Below are positions 11,143 to 22,683 of a stretch of 64,000 bases of DNA, piece by piece; positions within the stretch are counted from its first letter, which is position 1, and each line of letters begins with the position of its first letter. Below the pieces are notes generated by a model. The model made no database searches and was not told the DNA's origin. It saw nothing but the letters and a program-made list of their open reading frames with translations. The translations under genes were made by a program, and so were the position numbers. The stretch comes from Larus michahellis (lineage: Eukaryota > Chordata > Aves > Charadriiformes > Laridae): NCBI RefSeq assembly GCF_964199755.1, contig NC_133917.1:5213967-5277966 (forward strand). The letters run 5' to 3'.

Positions 11143-12594
11143 AATCGCGTTTGTCTCATGGTGCCGCTCCCGAGTCTTTGGAGGGGGGAGCGGGGGAGGA
11201 GCCTTTGTAGCTTTTCAAGGGGTTTTGGAGGGGACGGGGGAGTGGGCAGCGCGGGGCTGGGGCAAATCCTGTCTCCCCGGGGCTTTGGGTCAGGAACCAG
11301 CTGACTGGGGAAAGAGTCGGAAGTAACTCTTGGGATTGGGTTTAAAAAAAATAAATGTAAAATGTAATTATTTGTATTTTTTGAATTTTGTATGTTTTGA
11401 ATTTTGTGGTTTTTTGAATGTTGTTTCTTTGGCGTTGCGAGCAATTTGCAGTGAGCTCTGTGTGGCAGGAGGGGGGGGACAGCGGCGTCACACGCGTCCC
11501 CTCTGCCAGCGCCTGCTGGGGCGCGCGGGGAGCTCAGGAATGGGGCTGGGGGCATAGAAATGGCCCCGTCCAGAGCGAGCGGTTCCTCCTCCCTATGTTT
11601 TTGGGTTGATTTTTTTTTTTTTAACCATTTGCAATAATTAGATTAATTAGGATGAAATTCATGAAATTAAAGCCAAAGATACTCTAGTTATCTTTTATAT
11701 AGTTGTTGGGGTTTTTTTCAAATTTCTTTCAAAATCCCCTCTGGCACAGGTCTGTGGGGTCAGGCAGGCGCGTCCCCATTGCCCTTTCGCCTAAAACTCA
11801 AGGAACTGAGAGAAAAATGGGGCACTTGAGCCAAGCGGGGGCTCGGAGCCTGGTGCCTCAAAATCCCTGGGCACGGGGATCCCGATGGGATGCTCAGAAA
11901 AGGCTTGGAGAGGTCAGAAACCAGCTGCCGGATTTAGCGAAGGTTTTATTGCAATTTAGGGAAAGCTGCGGCATCCGCAGCAGTTACAGAGAAAACGGAG
12001 ACGGAGCAATAGAGGTTTGAATAGACGCCGATCCGTGTGGGAGACATTTAGGAGGCGTCAACTGGGAAACTCCAACGGATAAATCCTTCCTGCGGAGCAT
12101 CCGATCCCCGGAGGGGTCTGACATCCCCAGGTTGACGGTGCTGGAAAGCCGATGCCTTGATTTGCCGTTTAGTTGTACCTTAAAATTCAAAAATAAACAA
12201 ACACCAAACGCCTTCATGGAATAGAAGCTCCTCCTAAAATCCCTTTGCGGAGCTGTGGAACAGGGGCGGTGATTTTCTCCTTTGTGAAGGAGCAGCCGTT
12301 TTGCTTCGAGGAGACCGAAACACGGTCAAACCCCCTAGAAATGCAAACGATCCCGCCACGTTAACACTGAAACGAAGTGCAAGATGTCAGGACAAAGCCT
12401 GGTGAGAACAAAACAGCCTCATTCCATCGTGAACTATTAAATCCCCCGCCAATAGCTTAATTTTCCTTGTCTTGTTTTATCGGAAATAAACACCAGAGAC
12501 TCCACCTGAGCCAGGGAAAGTGAGAAGCAGCATCAGGCGCAGGGAGCCTTTGCACCGAACACCCCGATTTGTGGCTCCGTGTTAAAATCCCTCA

Positions 12595-12600
12595 TTTATT
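12595..12600 (-). terminator. GCGL poly(A) signal
   Basis: AATAAA on the minus strand only 30 bases after the GCGL stop codon, giving a very short 3' UTR. It also bounds the spacer from the convergent SLC4A8 gene. Confidence 0.7.
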
Positions 12601-12630
12601 CAGTTTTAATTCACGTTCATTTGGGATGAC

Positions 12631-12703
12631 TTACGCCGGCGGTGGGAGCGCGGGCGGGAAGGGGATGCTGCGGGGCTCCTCCTGCAGGGACCTCTTGGTG
12701 GAG
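12631..12703 (-). CDS. GCGL: GCGL exon 4: proline-rich C-terminal peptide
   Basis: Minus-strand acceptor ttattttcggcag. It completes a Ser codon and reads [12 protein letters not shown], then [11 protein letters not shown] and TAA at 12633-12631. A second dibasic KR would release a Pro-rich 19-residue end piece. Confidence 0.85.
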
Positions 12704-13786
12704 CTGCCGAAAATAAGAGAAAACCCAGAGGGGAAAACTGAAACCTCGTAATCGACGGGGAGCGGGGGCTGGCGGGGCGGCGGGAGGTGATTTCCCAGCT
12801 CAGCCCCGTCCCCCTCTCCCCGTTTCACCTGAACCGCTTGGTGTTGATGAGCCAGTGGACAAAGTCCTTGGCCTTCATCTTGTCCAGGTAGCGGGTGAAG
12901 TCGCTGGTGAAGGTGCCTTCCGAGTGTCGCTTGGTGTTGGAGGCGAAGTTTCGGGCGCTTTGCGACTCGTCTGACTGCCGCCTGCGTGGGAGAGAAGGAC
13001 AGGGGGGGGAAATGGGGTTTAATGCACAGTCGTGGGATCAGGATCCTGCACCGGGTCCCCAGGGCAGCGGCTGGATCCTCTGAAGTACTTCACTGTGTGG
13101 AGCATCCTCCAGGAAAGTGATAATGGTAGATATAAATAATATTCAGTTTCAGGGGGGTCCACTGAGCCTGGCCGGGGTGTTCCTGACATCAAATACGTGC
13201 AATATCCAATCCCGTATTATTTGCCTTATGGCTTGCTCAGCTGCAGTGGGTTCGTGCCCCCACCCTGGTCCCTTTTGCTGCTCCCGGGAGGGAGCACGGT
13301 GCCGCCCCGAGGTTTGGATCAACCTCCTCCAGCTCCAGGACGGAGACCTGATGTCGATATCCCCCCTTTCACAATTCACCCCAGCAGAAGGTCCCCAAGA
13401 AGGTCTCTGCCGGTGCAGAGGGGGCTCAGCACCCTGCCCGAAGCATCGCCCCATCCTGGCTCTGCCCCACCGTGTCCCCGTCTCTGTTCCGACACTGAAA
13501 TCCTGGGGGGGGACACGGCAATGGCCCCGTGTGGGCTGGTGGGGAGCCAGGAGGGAGCTTCTCCGGATAAACAGAAGAGAAAGAGGCACATGGCAACGGC
13601 CCCGGAGCCGGGAGAGCCGGCAGCGTCGGAAGCAGGGAGGGCTGAGCTGCTGCAACAGCCCCCGGCCAGCTCCGGCGCCCCGTACCTGGACGTGTCCTCC
13701 AAGTCCTTGGGGCCCATCTGCCACCCTGCCGGGATCAGCACGGCAAACACCAGCCCGGAGAGGTACAGCCAGCGGACGAGCTGCAT
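12631..13786 (-). CDS. GCGL: Glucagon-like (GCGL / glucagon-related peptide) preprohormone, complete
   Basis: Secreted peptide hormone precursor of 108 aa. Coding exons are 13686-13786, 12829-12981 and 12631-12703, with a likely non-coding first exon at 14358-~14422; all borders are GT-AG. Residues 1 to about 22 form a signal peptide ([20 protein letters not shown]). A propeptide ends at dibasic KR (51-52). The hormone, residues 53-81, begins [16 protein letters not shown] and ends DFVHWLINT: 29 residues, the same length as glucagon, with the family His1, Gly4, Phe6, Ser8, Asp9 and Trp25. It is followed by KR (82-83), a second KR (88-89) and a Pro-rich end. There is a single hormone domain, so this is not proglucagon (three). 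It does not look like GIP or exendin. It matches the avian gene called GCGL or GCRP, known from chicken and reported missing in mammals. Tail to tail with SLC4A8. Confidence 0.92.
12829..12981 (-). CDS. GCGL: GCGL exon 3: complete 29-residue hormone
   Basis: Minus-strand acceptor ccacgcag, donor gtgaaa. It encodes [19 protein letters not shown], then the whole hormone ([10 protein letters not shown] to HWLINT), KR and F, ending with two bases of a Ser codon. One exon holding one hormone domain is the rule in the glucagon family. Confidence 0.95.
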
Positions 13787-13794
13787 CTGTCTCT
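13686..13794 (-). CDS. GCGL: GCGL exon 2: signal peptide and propeptide start
   Basis: Minus-strand acceptor tctgccttctccag, donor gtacgg. The ATG is at 13786-13784. It encodes [20 protein letters not shown], then [13 protein letters not shown] and two bases of an Arg codon. The hydrophobic core [13 protein letters not shown] is typical of a cleaved signal peptide. Confidence 0.9.
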
Positions 13795-14357
13795 CTGGAG
13801 AAGGCAGAAATTGAGATAGAAACGTCCAGGGCAGCAATCGCTGTCGACCCCCCCAGCCCCTGTGGGAGTCCCGGCAGCGGGACAGACCCCGAATGGGACA
13901 ACCTCCTTCCCAGGCACCGTCTTATGGGTCCCCGTGGAAATTGCATCCCCACAATTACCTACCAGCACGTCTACCCTTAGCTTAGGCACGGGCACACAGT
14001 CGCAAGAACAGGTTTGTGTAATCTAAAGATACCATTCATCGCAACAAACTTTATCGCAAAGCTCCCCTTTTCTGGGTAGGAGCAATATTTCTATCTTGAG
14101 CTTATCACCAGGGTGCTGGAGAACTTTCCCCACCGTTAGCTGCTCAGAAAAGCAGCTTTCAACAGAGTCAGTTCATTAGAGTTTCACGTTTCTTATCTTT
14201 GCTGGATGCCTCAGCAGTTCAGGGGGGGTAAAATGCCAAACCCCACCCATCATTTGCTGAAAATCAGACTTTTGGTTGCCTGTCAACCAGCGCTTTCATT
14301 ACGCTGGCTTAATTTCTTCAGAGATTGGTAGTAAAGAAGGGAGGAAAAGGCACTTAC

Positions 14358-14422
14358 CTTCTGCAGAGGCAACCGTTCCCCTGAAAGCAAGATCCTATTT
14401 TCCTCCTTCGCTCTGGTTGTGG
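14358..14422 (-). other. GCGL: GCGL non-coding first exon (5' end approximate)
   Basis: On the minus strand a clean donor (CTGCAGAAG then gtaagtgcc) ends at 14358, and the next exon starts with 8 untranslated bases before the ATG. A TATA-like box about 25-30 bases upstream suggests a start near 14422. A leading non-coding exon is common in glucagon-family genes. Confidence 0.55.
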
Positions 14423-14444
14423 CTAAACTCTTCTCCTTACCGGT

Positions 14445-14452
14445 GCTTTTAA
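14445..14452 (-). promoter_or_regulatory. TATA-like box of GCGL
   Basis: Minus strand TTAAAAGC, set about 25-30 bases ahead of the inferred first exon. It is a weak match and is supported only by its position. Confidence 0.3.
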
Positions 14453-17400
14453 GCTTGTTAGCAGGATGCTAAAAGCTGACGGGTAGGTCACCGGGACTCC
14501 TGCTTTTAGTTGGATGGGTCATTATGAATCATTACAGGATTTTTTAAGCGGGGCTGTTGCAAAAAATACAGTTGTTGCCATATTTTCCACCTTACGCCTT
14601 CAGCGAGGGGTTGGTTTGTTGGGTTTTTTTTGTGTGGTGTTGTTGCCGTTTCTCTTGTCTTTTCTATTTTTTTTCCACTTCTCGGACCGAAGGAGTGACC
14701 CATCGGTTTGCTCCTCGCAGGTGAGGTGGCCCCTTGTTGCCACAGCTCATCTTGCGTGGAGAAATGATTTCTCTGCCCACGGGGCTGCCCTTTCAAACAC
14801 CTTCGGTTTGAGATAAAAAACATTAAGTAAGAGCGAAATTGTAAAAGAAGCATCTTGCAGCAGCGCTTGCTGCTGCTTCCTGCCGTGTAGGATTGGGGTG
14901 AGGGCTTGTCAGCTGGACACCCATCGCTTTTGGTCCAAGCCCGGCCTTGTCCCCCCAAAGCCAGATGTGAAATTGGGGCCATTCACCATCATTTCTTCGA
15001 TTTGGGGATGACGGGAAGCACCGTGGGTGGCCGTGGATCTGGGTCAGTGTTTTTCCCCATGGGACATCCCGGCTCAGCCCAGGAGCTGGGGAAACATCTG
15101 GAACTCATCAAGCCAAGGACAATAGTTTTGCAGGGGCGTCTCCTGGGAACCGGGCTCATTTTTTCAAATCCTCGAGTCCAGTGAAGAAAAATAAGCTTGA
15201 GAAGAGTAAAACCGAGGGTCGCCCTAAAGAACTGGACCTTGCCCTGGGTGCTGACAGCTCCAGGTGGACATGGAGCAAAGCCCTCAGGTCCCTGAAGATG
15301 CTGGGAGGTCAGATGAGCTTTTGAGGGCTGCGTTTCTGGGGCAGTTTTGAGATATTTGGGGAGCTCTTGGCTAAGGAATGTCTACGGTTCAGTGCTTGGG
15401 CAGAGAAAAGAAAGTCTTAGGAAACCGGGCCATGCTTTTCCCTCACCCAACACCAGCCTCCCAAAGAGACAAGGGCTCCAAGTCCTGATTTCTCCGCCAC
15501 TCACTGTCCTCTCCTCCTGGGACTTTTCTTCTCGTGGTTGGGTAATTATTATTATTCTAGCAAGGAGATTTCTGCAATTATTGTCACTGTCAAAATATGG
15601 CTAGTGTTCAGGGGACATTCTTCTTGGAGAGCCTTTTAATTAGGGCCAACAATGGCCTTACGACAAAGCCTGACATCAGAGGAAGAAGGTAGGAGATTAA
15701 TTAGCTCAGCCTTTGGAGGAGAGGTCCAGATCTCCTACCCATCACCTGGATAGGGTATTTACTAATTAGCTCCTGACGACACTGTTTGTGATGTCCCCCT
15801 GGCCCAGGAAGACACACGAGCTACCTGCAGTGGTGGGGGGCTCAGGAGAAGAGAAATTCAGCTCAGCCAGTGCAGTGCGTGCCAGGTTGCTTCTTGGTTT
15901 TCTTAATCGTGGCTCCCTGTGTCAGAGTGGGTTGGAGAATGTCCTACCGGACACCTCCTCCACTGTCCACCGGTGATTTTCACCAGCCCCTTGGGATACG
16001 GTGGTCTCCCCTTCCCAGGTGTCCTCTGTGATCATCCGCTTCCCACCTGGGTTGAGTTGCTGGTGGCTTTCCCACCCTGGAGGACTGAAGCATGGGGGCA
16101 TGGACCTGTGTTTTAAGACGTCCGTGTAGATCTGGATTTGGTCCCGTTTTATGACTTGGAGAGGTTGTTACGGACAGCAGGTGGCAGCCTTCCTCTGCCC
16201 GTCCTTCTGCCTCGCAGCCTCCTCGCTGCTCAGCAGCTCCCAGCGCACCCGCTCTGTCCTGCGAGGACCCAAGCGATGCGATGTCCCTCTCTCTTTGGGG
16301 ATGGAAGACCCCGGGCTGGGGGATGCTGTCGGTGGTGACGTAGTGATGCCACAGCCCAGCTGGGGTGGTTTTGGCTCAAATCCCTGCTCCGTGCACATCT
16401 TTGGAGAAGCACCTTTGAGGACACATGAGCATCCTGCACTGGTGGAGCATGGACCAAAGAAGTTGATATGGGAGAACTCCTGGACTGTACTCCATGTCCA
16501 CCAACCCTCAGATAAACTCATCCGTATCCCACCCAACCTTTGCTGCACTTTCCCATTAGTTCCCCCAGAACCGGTTGTGTGGCCGACATGCCCACCTCTG
16601 CCAGTCCTGGTCTCTGCAAGCACGGGGAGAGGCAGGAGGAGCCAGGCTGCTCGAATGGGGATGGTGGGACGTGGCCTTGCTGGGCTGTCCAAAATCAGGC
16701 TGGAAACAAGATGAGTTTATGCTTAAGCCTGCTCTTAAGTTATCTCACAGACCTGCCATCAGCCAGCTCCTGCTTTGGGGCTGGCTTTCCCTGCCTGGAA
16801 TGATGGGGTGAGGCTGGCATGTCTCGGTGCCTTGATTCAACAGCCTGAAGGCAACCACAAAGTCACCTTAGATACATCAAACTGCTCCAGTGCTACTTTC
16901 CTGTAGCTGCAGGTGCAGTTGAACCAAGTGATGGTTAATTTTGGAGGGATTTACTGTGAGCGAGGAGGAATAAAGGCTTTGACTTCACCTTCTTGGACCC
17001 TCTGCAAAGAGACCCTCATCTCCCGCAAGGGTGCATTTTGAGTCTAACCCAGTGCAAGGGAGCCAGGGATGGAAACCCCTTCCCCTGTGCATCCCCCAAA
17101 ACTGCAGTTCAGACCCCACTGCCCCGTGGATCAGCGCTCTCCACTCTTGTTTTCCCCATGGCTGAAGGTGTTCGTGGCCTCCTCCCTCCCTGCCAGAACC
17201 GGAGGCAATTTTACACCCGTGCACCAGAGCCTCCTGCCTCTTGCTGGCAGCGGCTACTGCCAAGGCATAACTGGGCAAAGACAGACCTTCTCGGGTCAGG
17301 GGTTTAACCCGAAACACCTCCTTCAGGGGGACGCTGAGTGCGCGGTTTCAGTTTCAGCATCTTTGTGGCTTTTTTTCCTGTGTTTTGCTTTACAGGTGTT

Positions 17401-19809
17401 CTTTAAGAGCAAAGGGAGAGCCATTAAAGAAAGACATTCTGCATTCCCAGCCAGGGATTTTGGCAGCTCTGGAGGGACGTGGATTATTTTCCTGCCTATT
17501 TTCCCCTTTGTGCATGTGTTTTTAGACATAAAACAGTACCCGCCTTTGATGCTGCAGTCGAGAGCCTGCAGCCTCCCGGCTTGTGCTCGTGGCTGACGCT
17601 TGATGCCAGGGAGGAAGAGTGGGGTGGGATGCAGAGATGGCGCTGAGCTCCGTGGCAGGCTGTGATGTGCTCCTTTGGAGCCCTCAGCCCTTATGAATTG
17701 GAGTCAATGTCGTCTAGCCTTTCCCAAAACCATGCTCAGGCTGTATCTACCCCATAGTGGATCTCCATTTTTGAGGAATCTACCATTTTTCTCCCTTTGC
17801 TGTTAAGGGAGCAGAAGGAAACTGGGTGAGGTCCCTCTTGCTCCCAGCTCCCGTCGCTCTCCTGTCCCCGACCACCTTTCATGAGCACTAAATGTCCCTG
17901 AGACATGCACGGCAAGGAAAACCATCAGGTGCCACGGCCAAGGACGCGCTCACCATGTGGGAAACTTGAGCGCGAGCCTGGAGAAGTGGAACAGGTTTCC
18001 TTCGTGGGTGGGTGGACAAGAAACCAGCTCATGCCCCTGGCGGGCTGGGAGATGAGTGGGCTAATTGGGAATTACAGGATAAAAGCATCAGGGTCAAGTG
18101 TGGGGCTCTCCCTTAGGCATCTGGTGGGCATCAGCTGTGGTGACGCTGCTGCAAGAGTGACCCTACTCCTTCTCAACAGGGCGAGCTGCTGGTCATTGGG
18201 GTTCACGTGGAGATCAGCTCAGAGGCTCTGTCCTTTCACCTGGGTTAACTGCTGCGTTTTTACCTCCTTTGGCCAAAACCCCAGCAATCAGCCTCGGCAG
18301 GTGGAGTGGGATGGGGGACACCTGGCTGAGCCCTCTCTGCCTACAAAACCTGGTGCTCGGGTCTTCTGTGGCTCTCAGCCCTCCCAGCCTGGCTTCTCTC
18401 CTGTCCCCCCAGCATGATGCTCTGCAGTGGAAGGTGGGTGCTTCCCTTTCGCTTTCGGAGGAGAGCGGCTGCCGTGCCAGGTGCTATTAGGTGGTTTTTG
18501 AGTAAGTTGTGGGTGCGCTGAGCAGGTTTGGTCCCTCGGGGCACCCTGGCCCAGCACCAAGCAGTTGCTGGTTTGTGCTGGGGCCCTGTGGGAGCCAAAC
18601 TGGGGCAGCTCTGGGCAAGCGGAGCCGTGAGCGTGTGGGGAGCTCCTGGGGCGATGCCCGCGGGGTTGGGTGGCTGCGGGGAGGTTTGGCTCAGCACCTC
18701 GGTGGTTCTGAGCCTGCAGCCTGCCAAAATCCTGGCGTAGGGTTGGGGGGGGGGGGGTTTCTAATTACCCTTCTTTATCCGAGGCAGAGGGAGGTGGTGG
18801 TTCACAGTTTAATTCTGCTAAGCGTCCCCTTGGCTCTGAAATGTGGAGAACTTTGTCGGGTTTGTTTTTTGTTTTACCTGCCTCTTCTTCCTGCCCATAA
18901 TGCTGTAAAAATCTTGGACCCTAATGAGGGAAGTTGCCGTGGTGTGTGGGCTAAAAAGTCCTCAGTGGAGCCTGGAGCAAATGTGGTGGAGGCTTTCATC
19001 TCACCCCCTTGATTTCTACAGGGCCTTAGCGGGCTTGTGTCTGATTAAATAACCCTTAACTCCTCAGCTTTGCAAAAAATCCTCTACTAGAGACCTTCTT
19101 TGGCTGTTTGCGATGGCTTTGAGTTTGGCAGCGGCCGTTGGTAACTGGATGATGAAACCTGATCATGGCATAAATCAAAACTTCTTCGCATTCAAATGCA
19201 ACAATTAATCCTGGGTGTGTTGGTGTAATTAGATGACAAATTATGCCTCAAGATTCACTTGCTTGTTTATATAGAGAAGCCGTGTTTGCTCAGCCGGAGA
19301 TGTTTGGCTATGGTTTTCAGTCCACCCCAGGGGATGTCGAATGATAAAGTCAGGGAGCTGCAGCTGCAGAATTCAGACCCTTTGGCCTCCACTCCATCAC
19401 CTGGAGACTGGAAGTTTGTCTGCTTTCGCCAACTGTATTTTTGGCAAGCTCGAATTGTCTGAGCCCTCCTTTTTCCAAGATGTTAGTCCAAAATTTGTTC
19501 TTGCGGTGCTCAAGCCTTGTACGGGAGGGTTTGAGCCCCCCCAGGTCGGGGCGGGGGTTGCCTGCGGACCTGCAGCTCCCCTGCCCAGGTAGGGGCACCC
19601 CTTGCAGGTTTGGGTGCCTGATTTGGCTGTTCTGGTCTAGTTTGGAGATTGTGGGGCTGGTTTTCAGCACAAGCTGAGAACCCAGCAGCTAATCTGCAGC
19701 TGGCTGTTTGCTCCCACTGCTCCCGGTGCTGTGGGACGTCTCATTCACAGCCCGGCTGGGCGCGTGCCTTGGTGTGGGTGGATGCGCTCTGCGGTGGGGA
19801 AGAGCCTTA
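14453..19809. other. Intergenic stretch with no recognised gene
   Basis: I looked in both strands for exon-like frames with splice sites and for aquaporin NPA motifs and found none that hold up. Open frames here (for example around 16151-16714 and 18509-19012) lack domain, signal or splice support. A poly-G run lies at 18745-18757. Confidence 0.6.
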
Positions 19810-20160
19810 TCATCGCAGAATCGCCTGGGTTGGAGGGAAGGGACTAGTCAGATCATGGAGTCTAGCCATCTCCCCAACTCTGACAACAGCCATCCCTACG
19901 CCATATCTCTAAGCACCGTGTCTACGCGTCTTTTAAATACCTCCAGGGACGGTGCCTCAACCGCTTCCCTGGGCAGCCTCTGCCAATGCTCAATAACCCT
20001 TTTTCTAACATCCTTCTAAACCTCCCCGGCACAACTTGAGGCCGTTTCCTCTTGTCCTGTCACCTTTTCCTTGGGAGAAGAGCCCGACGCCCCCCGGTTA
20101 CCCTCTCCTTTCAGGGAGCTGCAGAGAGGGAGCAGGTCTCCCCTCGGCCTCCTCCTCTCA
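19810..20160 (-). mobile_element. CR1 LINE fragment, minus strand
   Basis: Read on the minus strand this is the 3' end of a CR1 retroposon. The plus strand begins with a form of the reversed tail (cgcagaatcgcctgggttgg), continues through the blocks expected of CR1 (gaggccgtttcctcttgtcctgtc, then gcaggtctcccctcggcctc), and breaks off near 20160. It is 5'-truncated, as most CR1 copies are, and moderately diverged. No coding part remains. Confidence 0.9.
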
Positions 20161-22218
20161 AACCACTGAAAAGCTGGGGCAGCTGCTGGCGCAAAGGTGC
20201 GTTCTTCACACGTGTTGCAGTTTCCATGAAAAAAAAATAATTAGCGTTTGGGGGTTGGATAATAGAGAAGGGATGAGCAGGCTGGAGCGCAGGCCCTGGC
20301 TCTTGCAGGGATGCCGCCTGCAGAGAGGGAGAACCGAGCGCTGCTGGGTCGTGGCGTTCAGCTGCGGTTTTTAGCTCAGAACCCAAAGCAAAATCCTAAC
20401 ACAACGTGGCAAAAATCCAGGGTAGATAAAAAAGCCTGTTGATGTCACTAGTGCTCGTAGGTGCATATTTACACGCTCTGAAGCTTTTATCCACCGATTA
20501 ACTGTTCTTGTGGGATTTCTTTGTGAAACACCCATAGATGTTTTCTTATCTACTGGGAGCAAAATAAGCTGATAGCGTTTTATATCCCTTTCCCTTATGA
20601 TGGTGGCTGGTGTTAATAACTGCTGCCATAGTTCCTATGGACTCTGATCTCTAAGGTGGGGGGCACTGGCTCTTGGTGAAAAAGCAATTGGCTGTTTGGA
20701 TAAATAGCTTTAAAAAATTAAGAATTTTTTAAAAGTGGAGAAAGGGCTCATTTTCTCTGGCTGATGCTGCTTTGGCAGGAAACCAGCCGCTCTGTCACCA
20801 AATAAATACAGCTTCTGACAATGAGGGGAAAAATCCCAACTGTTAAAAGTTGAAAGAATTGTTGGGGAAGGAGAATGGATTTTCCTTTATTAGTGGCTTT
20901 CTTAAAGAGGCAAATTGTGTAGGACATTTTAAGCTTGTTTTCATCAATTCTTTTTTTTCCAGGCTGCACAAGAGGGCATTATATCAACCTGCAGCTGCAC
21001 CTTGCTTGTGGGCGAAAGAGCTCTTGCTCTCTTGCCAAGCAGGATTAATGTCAAGCCGGCAGAGAAGGGTCTGTATCCTGGAGGACACATGCCAGGGGAT
21101 TTGTTTTATTTTGCTGGCTAGTGGTTAGTTTTTTTTTTTTTAGGGCTTGCTACTGAGCTGAACCGGTTCCCCAATCTCGTGCCCACCCTGGAAGGGTCCT
21201 GGAGGACTCGTCCTCCCTCGCTCCTGTGCGTCCTGGTGCTGGCTGGAGGCAAAGAGCTTGGGGACCTCTTGTTTTGGAGTAAACCAGCCCAAATCCTGAG
21301 CGTGCATCTCACCTGGGTGGGAGCTCGGACAGTTCAGAGGCCTCTGCTGGGCTGTGGTTTAACAAAGCTGTGTTTAATCCCCTCCGTGCTCGCCAAATCC
21401 TCGCATCCTCCTTGCTCTCGGCGGCTGTGCCTGGGAAACCCTCCCGGCTCTGGAGCTGACCTTTCCCAACAAAGCACCTTTGTCAGGCAGACCTCAGGGC
21501 TGCCGAGTTGCTTTTTTGTTTTCCCTTCTTTATTTATTGCCCTTTTTTATTGATGTCACCACCCAGCAGCACAAGGACCCATTATACGAGCCGCTGTTGG
21601 ACTTTGCTTGTTTGAGGAGGGAGATTAAGAACAAACGGGCAGCGGCGGGCTGTATCCTGGAAAGCGAAGGCCAAAAGCTTGAGCAAGAGGAAACTTGGCA
21701 GCAGAACCAGAGCCCCGATCCAGCCGGTGCTGAGCCTGTGGTCCCCATACGCCGGGGAGGGAGGGAACCTTGTTTTCTCATGGGGCAATGAGTTTGTTCT
21801 TTGGGGAAAGGTGGGTGGAAGCAAGAGCGGGGGTTTGTCCCTCAGGTGGACCTGCTCTTGTGAGGGTTTTACAGGTCCTGTGTCCGTTCTCCATGGAGCA
21901 TCCCAGCAGCAGGCACCCATCACTCTCCCATGGGTGCTGCTCCAGAGCACCCATGCTTGGTGCCAGGGCAGGCTCATCCCTGTCCCCTTCTAGTTGCCCA
22001 CCTTGGGGCATCTGCTTATAACTTCCAACTCTGAGCTTTAAGATACATTTTTGGGGCTGTAGGAAGGTGCTGAGGTGGGAATGGAGACACCATGCAGATC
22101 TGTTCTAGCCCTGACTGGTCTCTGGACATCTGCCCTTCTCTTCAATTGCATGGTTTTGTGGGGACAACACTCATCTTTTTCTGTATCTGGACCCCCCAAC
22201 ATCAGAAAATGTGGATCT
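20161..22218. other. Intergenic stretch with no recognised gene
   Basis: Between the two CR1 fragments no exon with supported borders was seen. Open frames of 100-130 codons occur but have no domain or composition signal. Confidence 0.55.
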
Positions 22219-22683
22219 GTCGGAGCAGAGCCAGAGGTGGCCATGGAGCTGCTCTGAGGGCTGGAGCCCCTCTGCTGTGGGGACAGGCTGAGAGAGCTGG
22301 GGGGGTTCAGCCTGGAGAAGAGAAGGCTCTGGGGAGACCTTGGAGCCCCTACCAGTCCCTCAAGGGGCTCCAGGAAAGCTGGGGAGGGACTCTGGAGCAG
22401 GGAGGGGAGCCATGGGATGAGGGGGAAGGGTTTTACACTGAAAGAGGGGAGATTTAGGTGAGACCTCAGGAAGAAATTCTTTCGTGTGAGGGGGGTGAGC
22501 CCCTGGCCCAGGTTGCCCAGAGAAGCTGTGGCTGCCCCATCCCTGGAGGGGTTCAAGGCCAGGTTGGATGGGGCTTGGAGCAACCTGGGCTGGTGGGAGG
22601 TGTCCCTGCCCAGGGCAGGGGGTTGGAACGAGATGGTCTTTAAGGTCCCTCCAGTCCCAAACCATTCCATGATTTCCATGTAT
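22219..22683 (+). mobile_element. CR1 LINE fragment, plus strand
   Basis: A 3' CR1 fragment in direct orientation: caggctgagagagctggggg, ttcagcctggagaagagaag, caaggccaggttggatgggg and tggaacgagatggtctttaa, ending in the degenerate tail accattccatgatttccatg. 5'-truncated, without coding sequence. It keeps the CR1 order with few indels, so it is likely younger than the 19.8 kb copy. Confidence 0.93.

Larger units (their letters stand above)
7238..11160 (+). other. SLC4A8: Possible long 3' UTR of SLC4A8
   Basis: No coding exon was seen between the SLC4A8 stop and the convergent GCGL gene. Plus-strand AATAAA signals occur at 10251-10256 and 11137-11142; the second is followed by a GT-rich stretch (tttgtctcatggtg). 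SLC4A8 has a long 3' UTR in mammals, so transcription to about 11.16 kb is plausible. A fossil LTR lies inside the tract, so an earlier end near 7.4 kb is also possible. The end is inferred. Confidence 0.35.

Noticed and set aside
13117-13980. 287-codon plus-strand open frame and its minus-strand shadows over the GCGL intron
   Set aside because: It is antisense to the GCGL signal-peptide exon and intron; only the 13686-13794 part of the minus strand has exon borders and homology.
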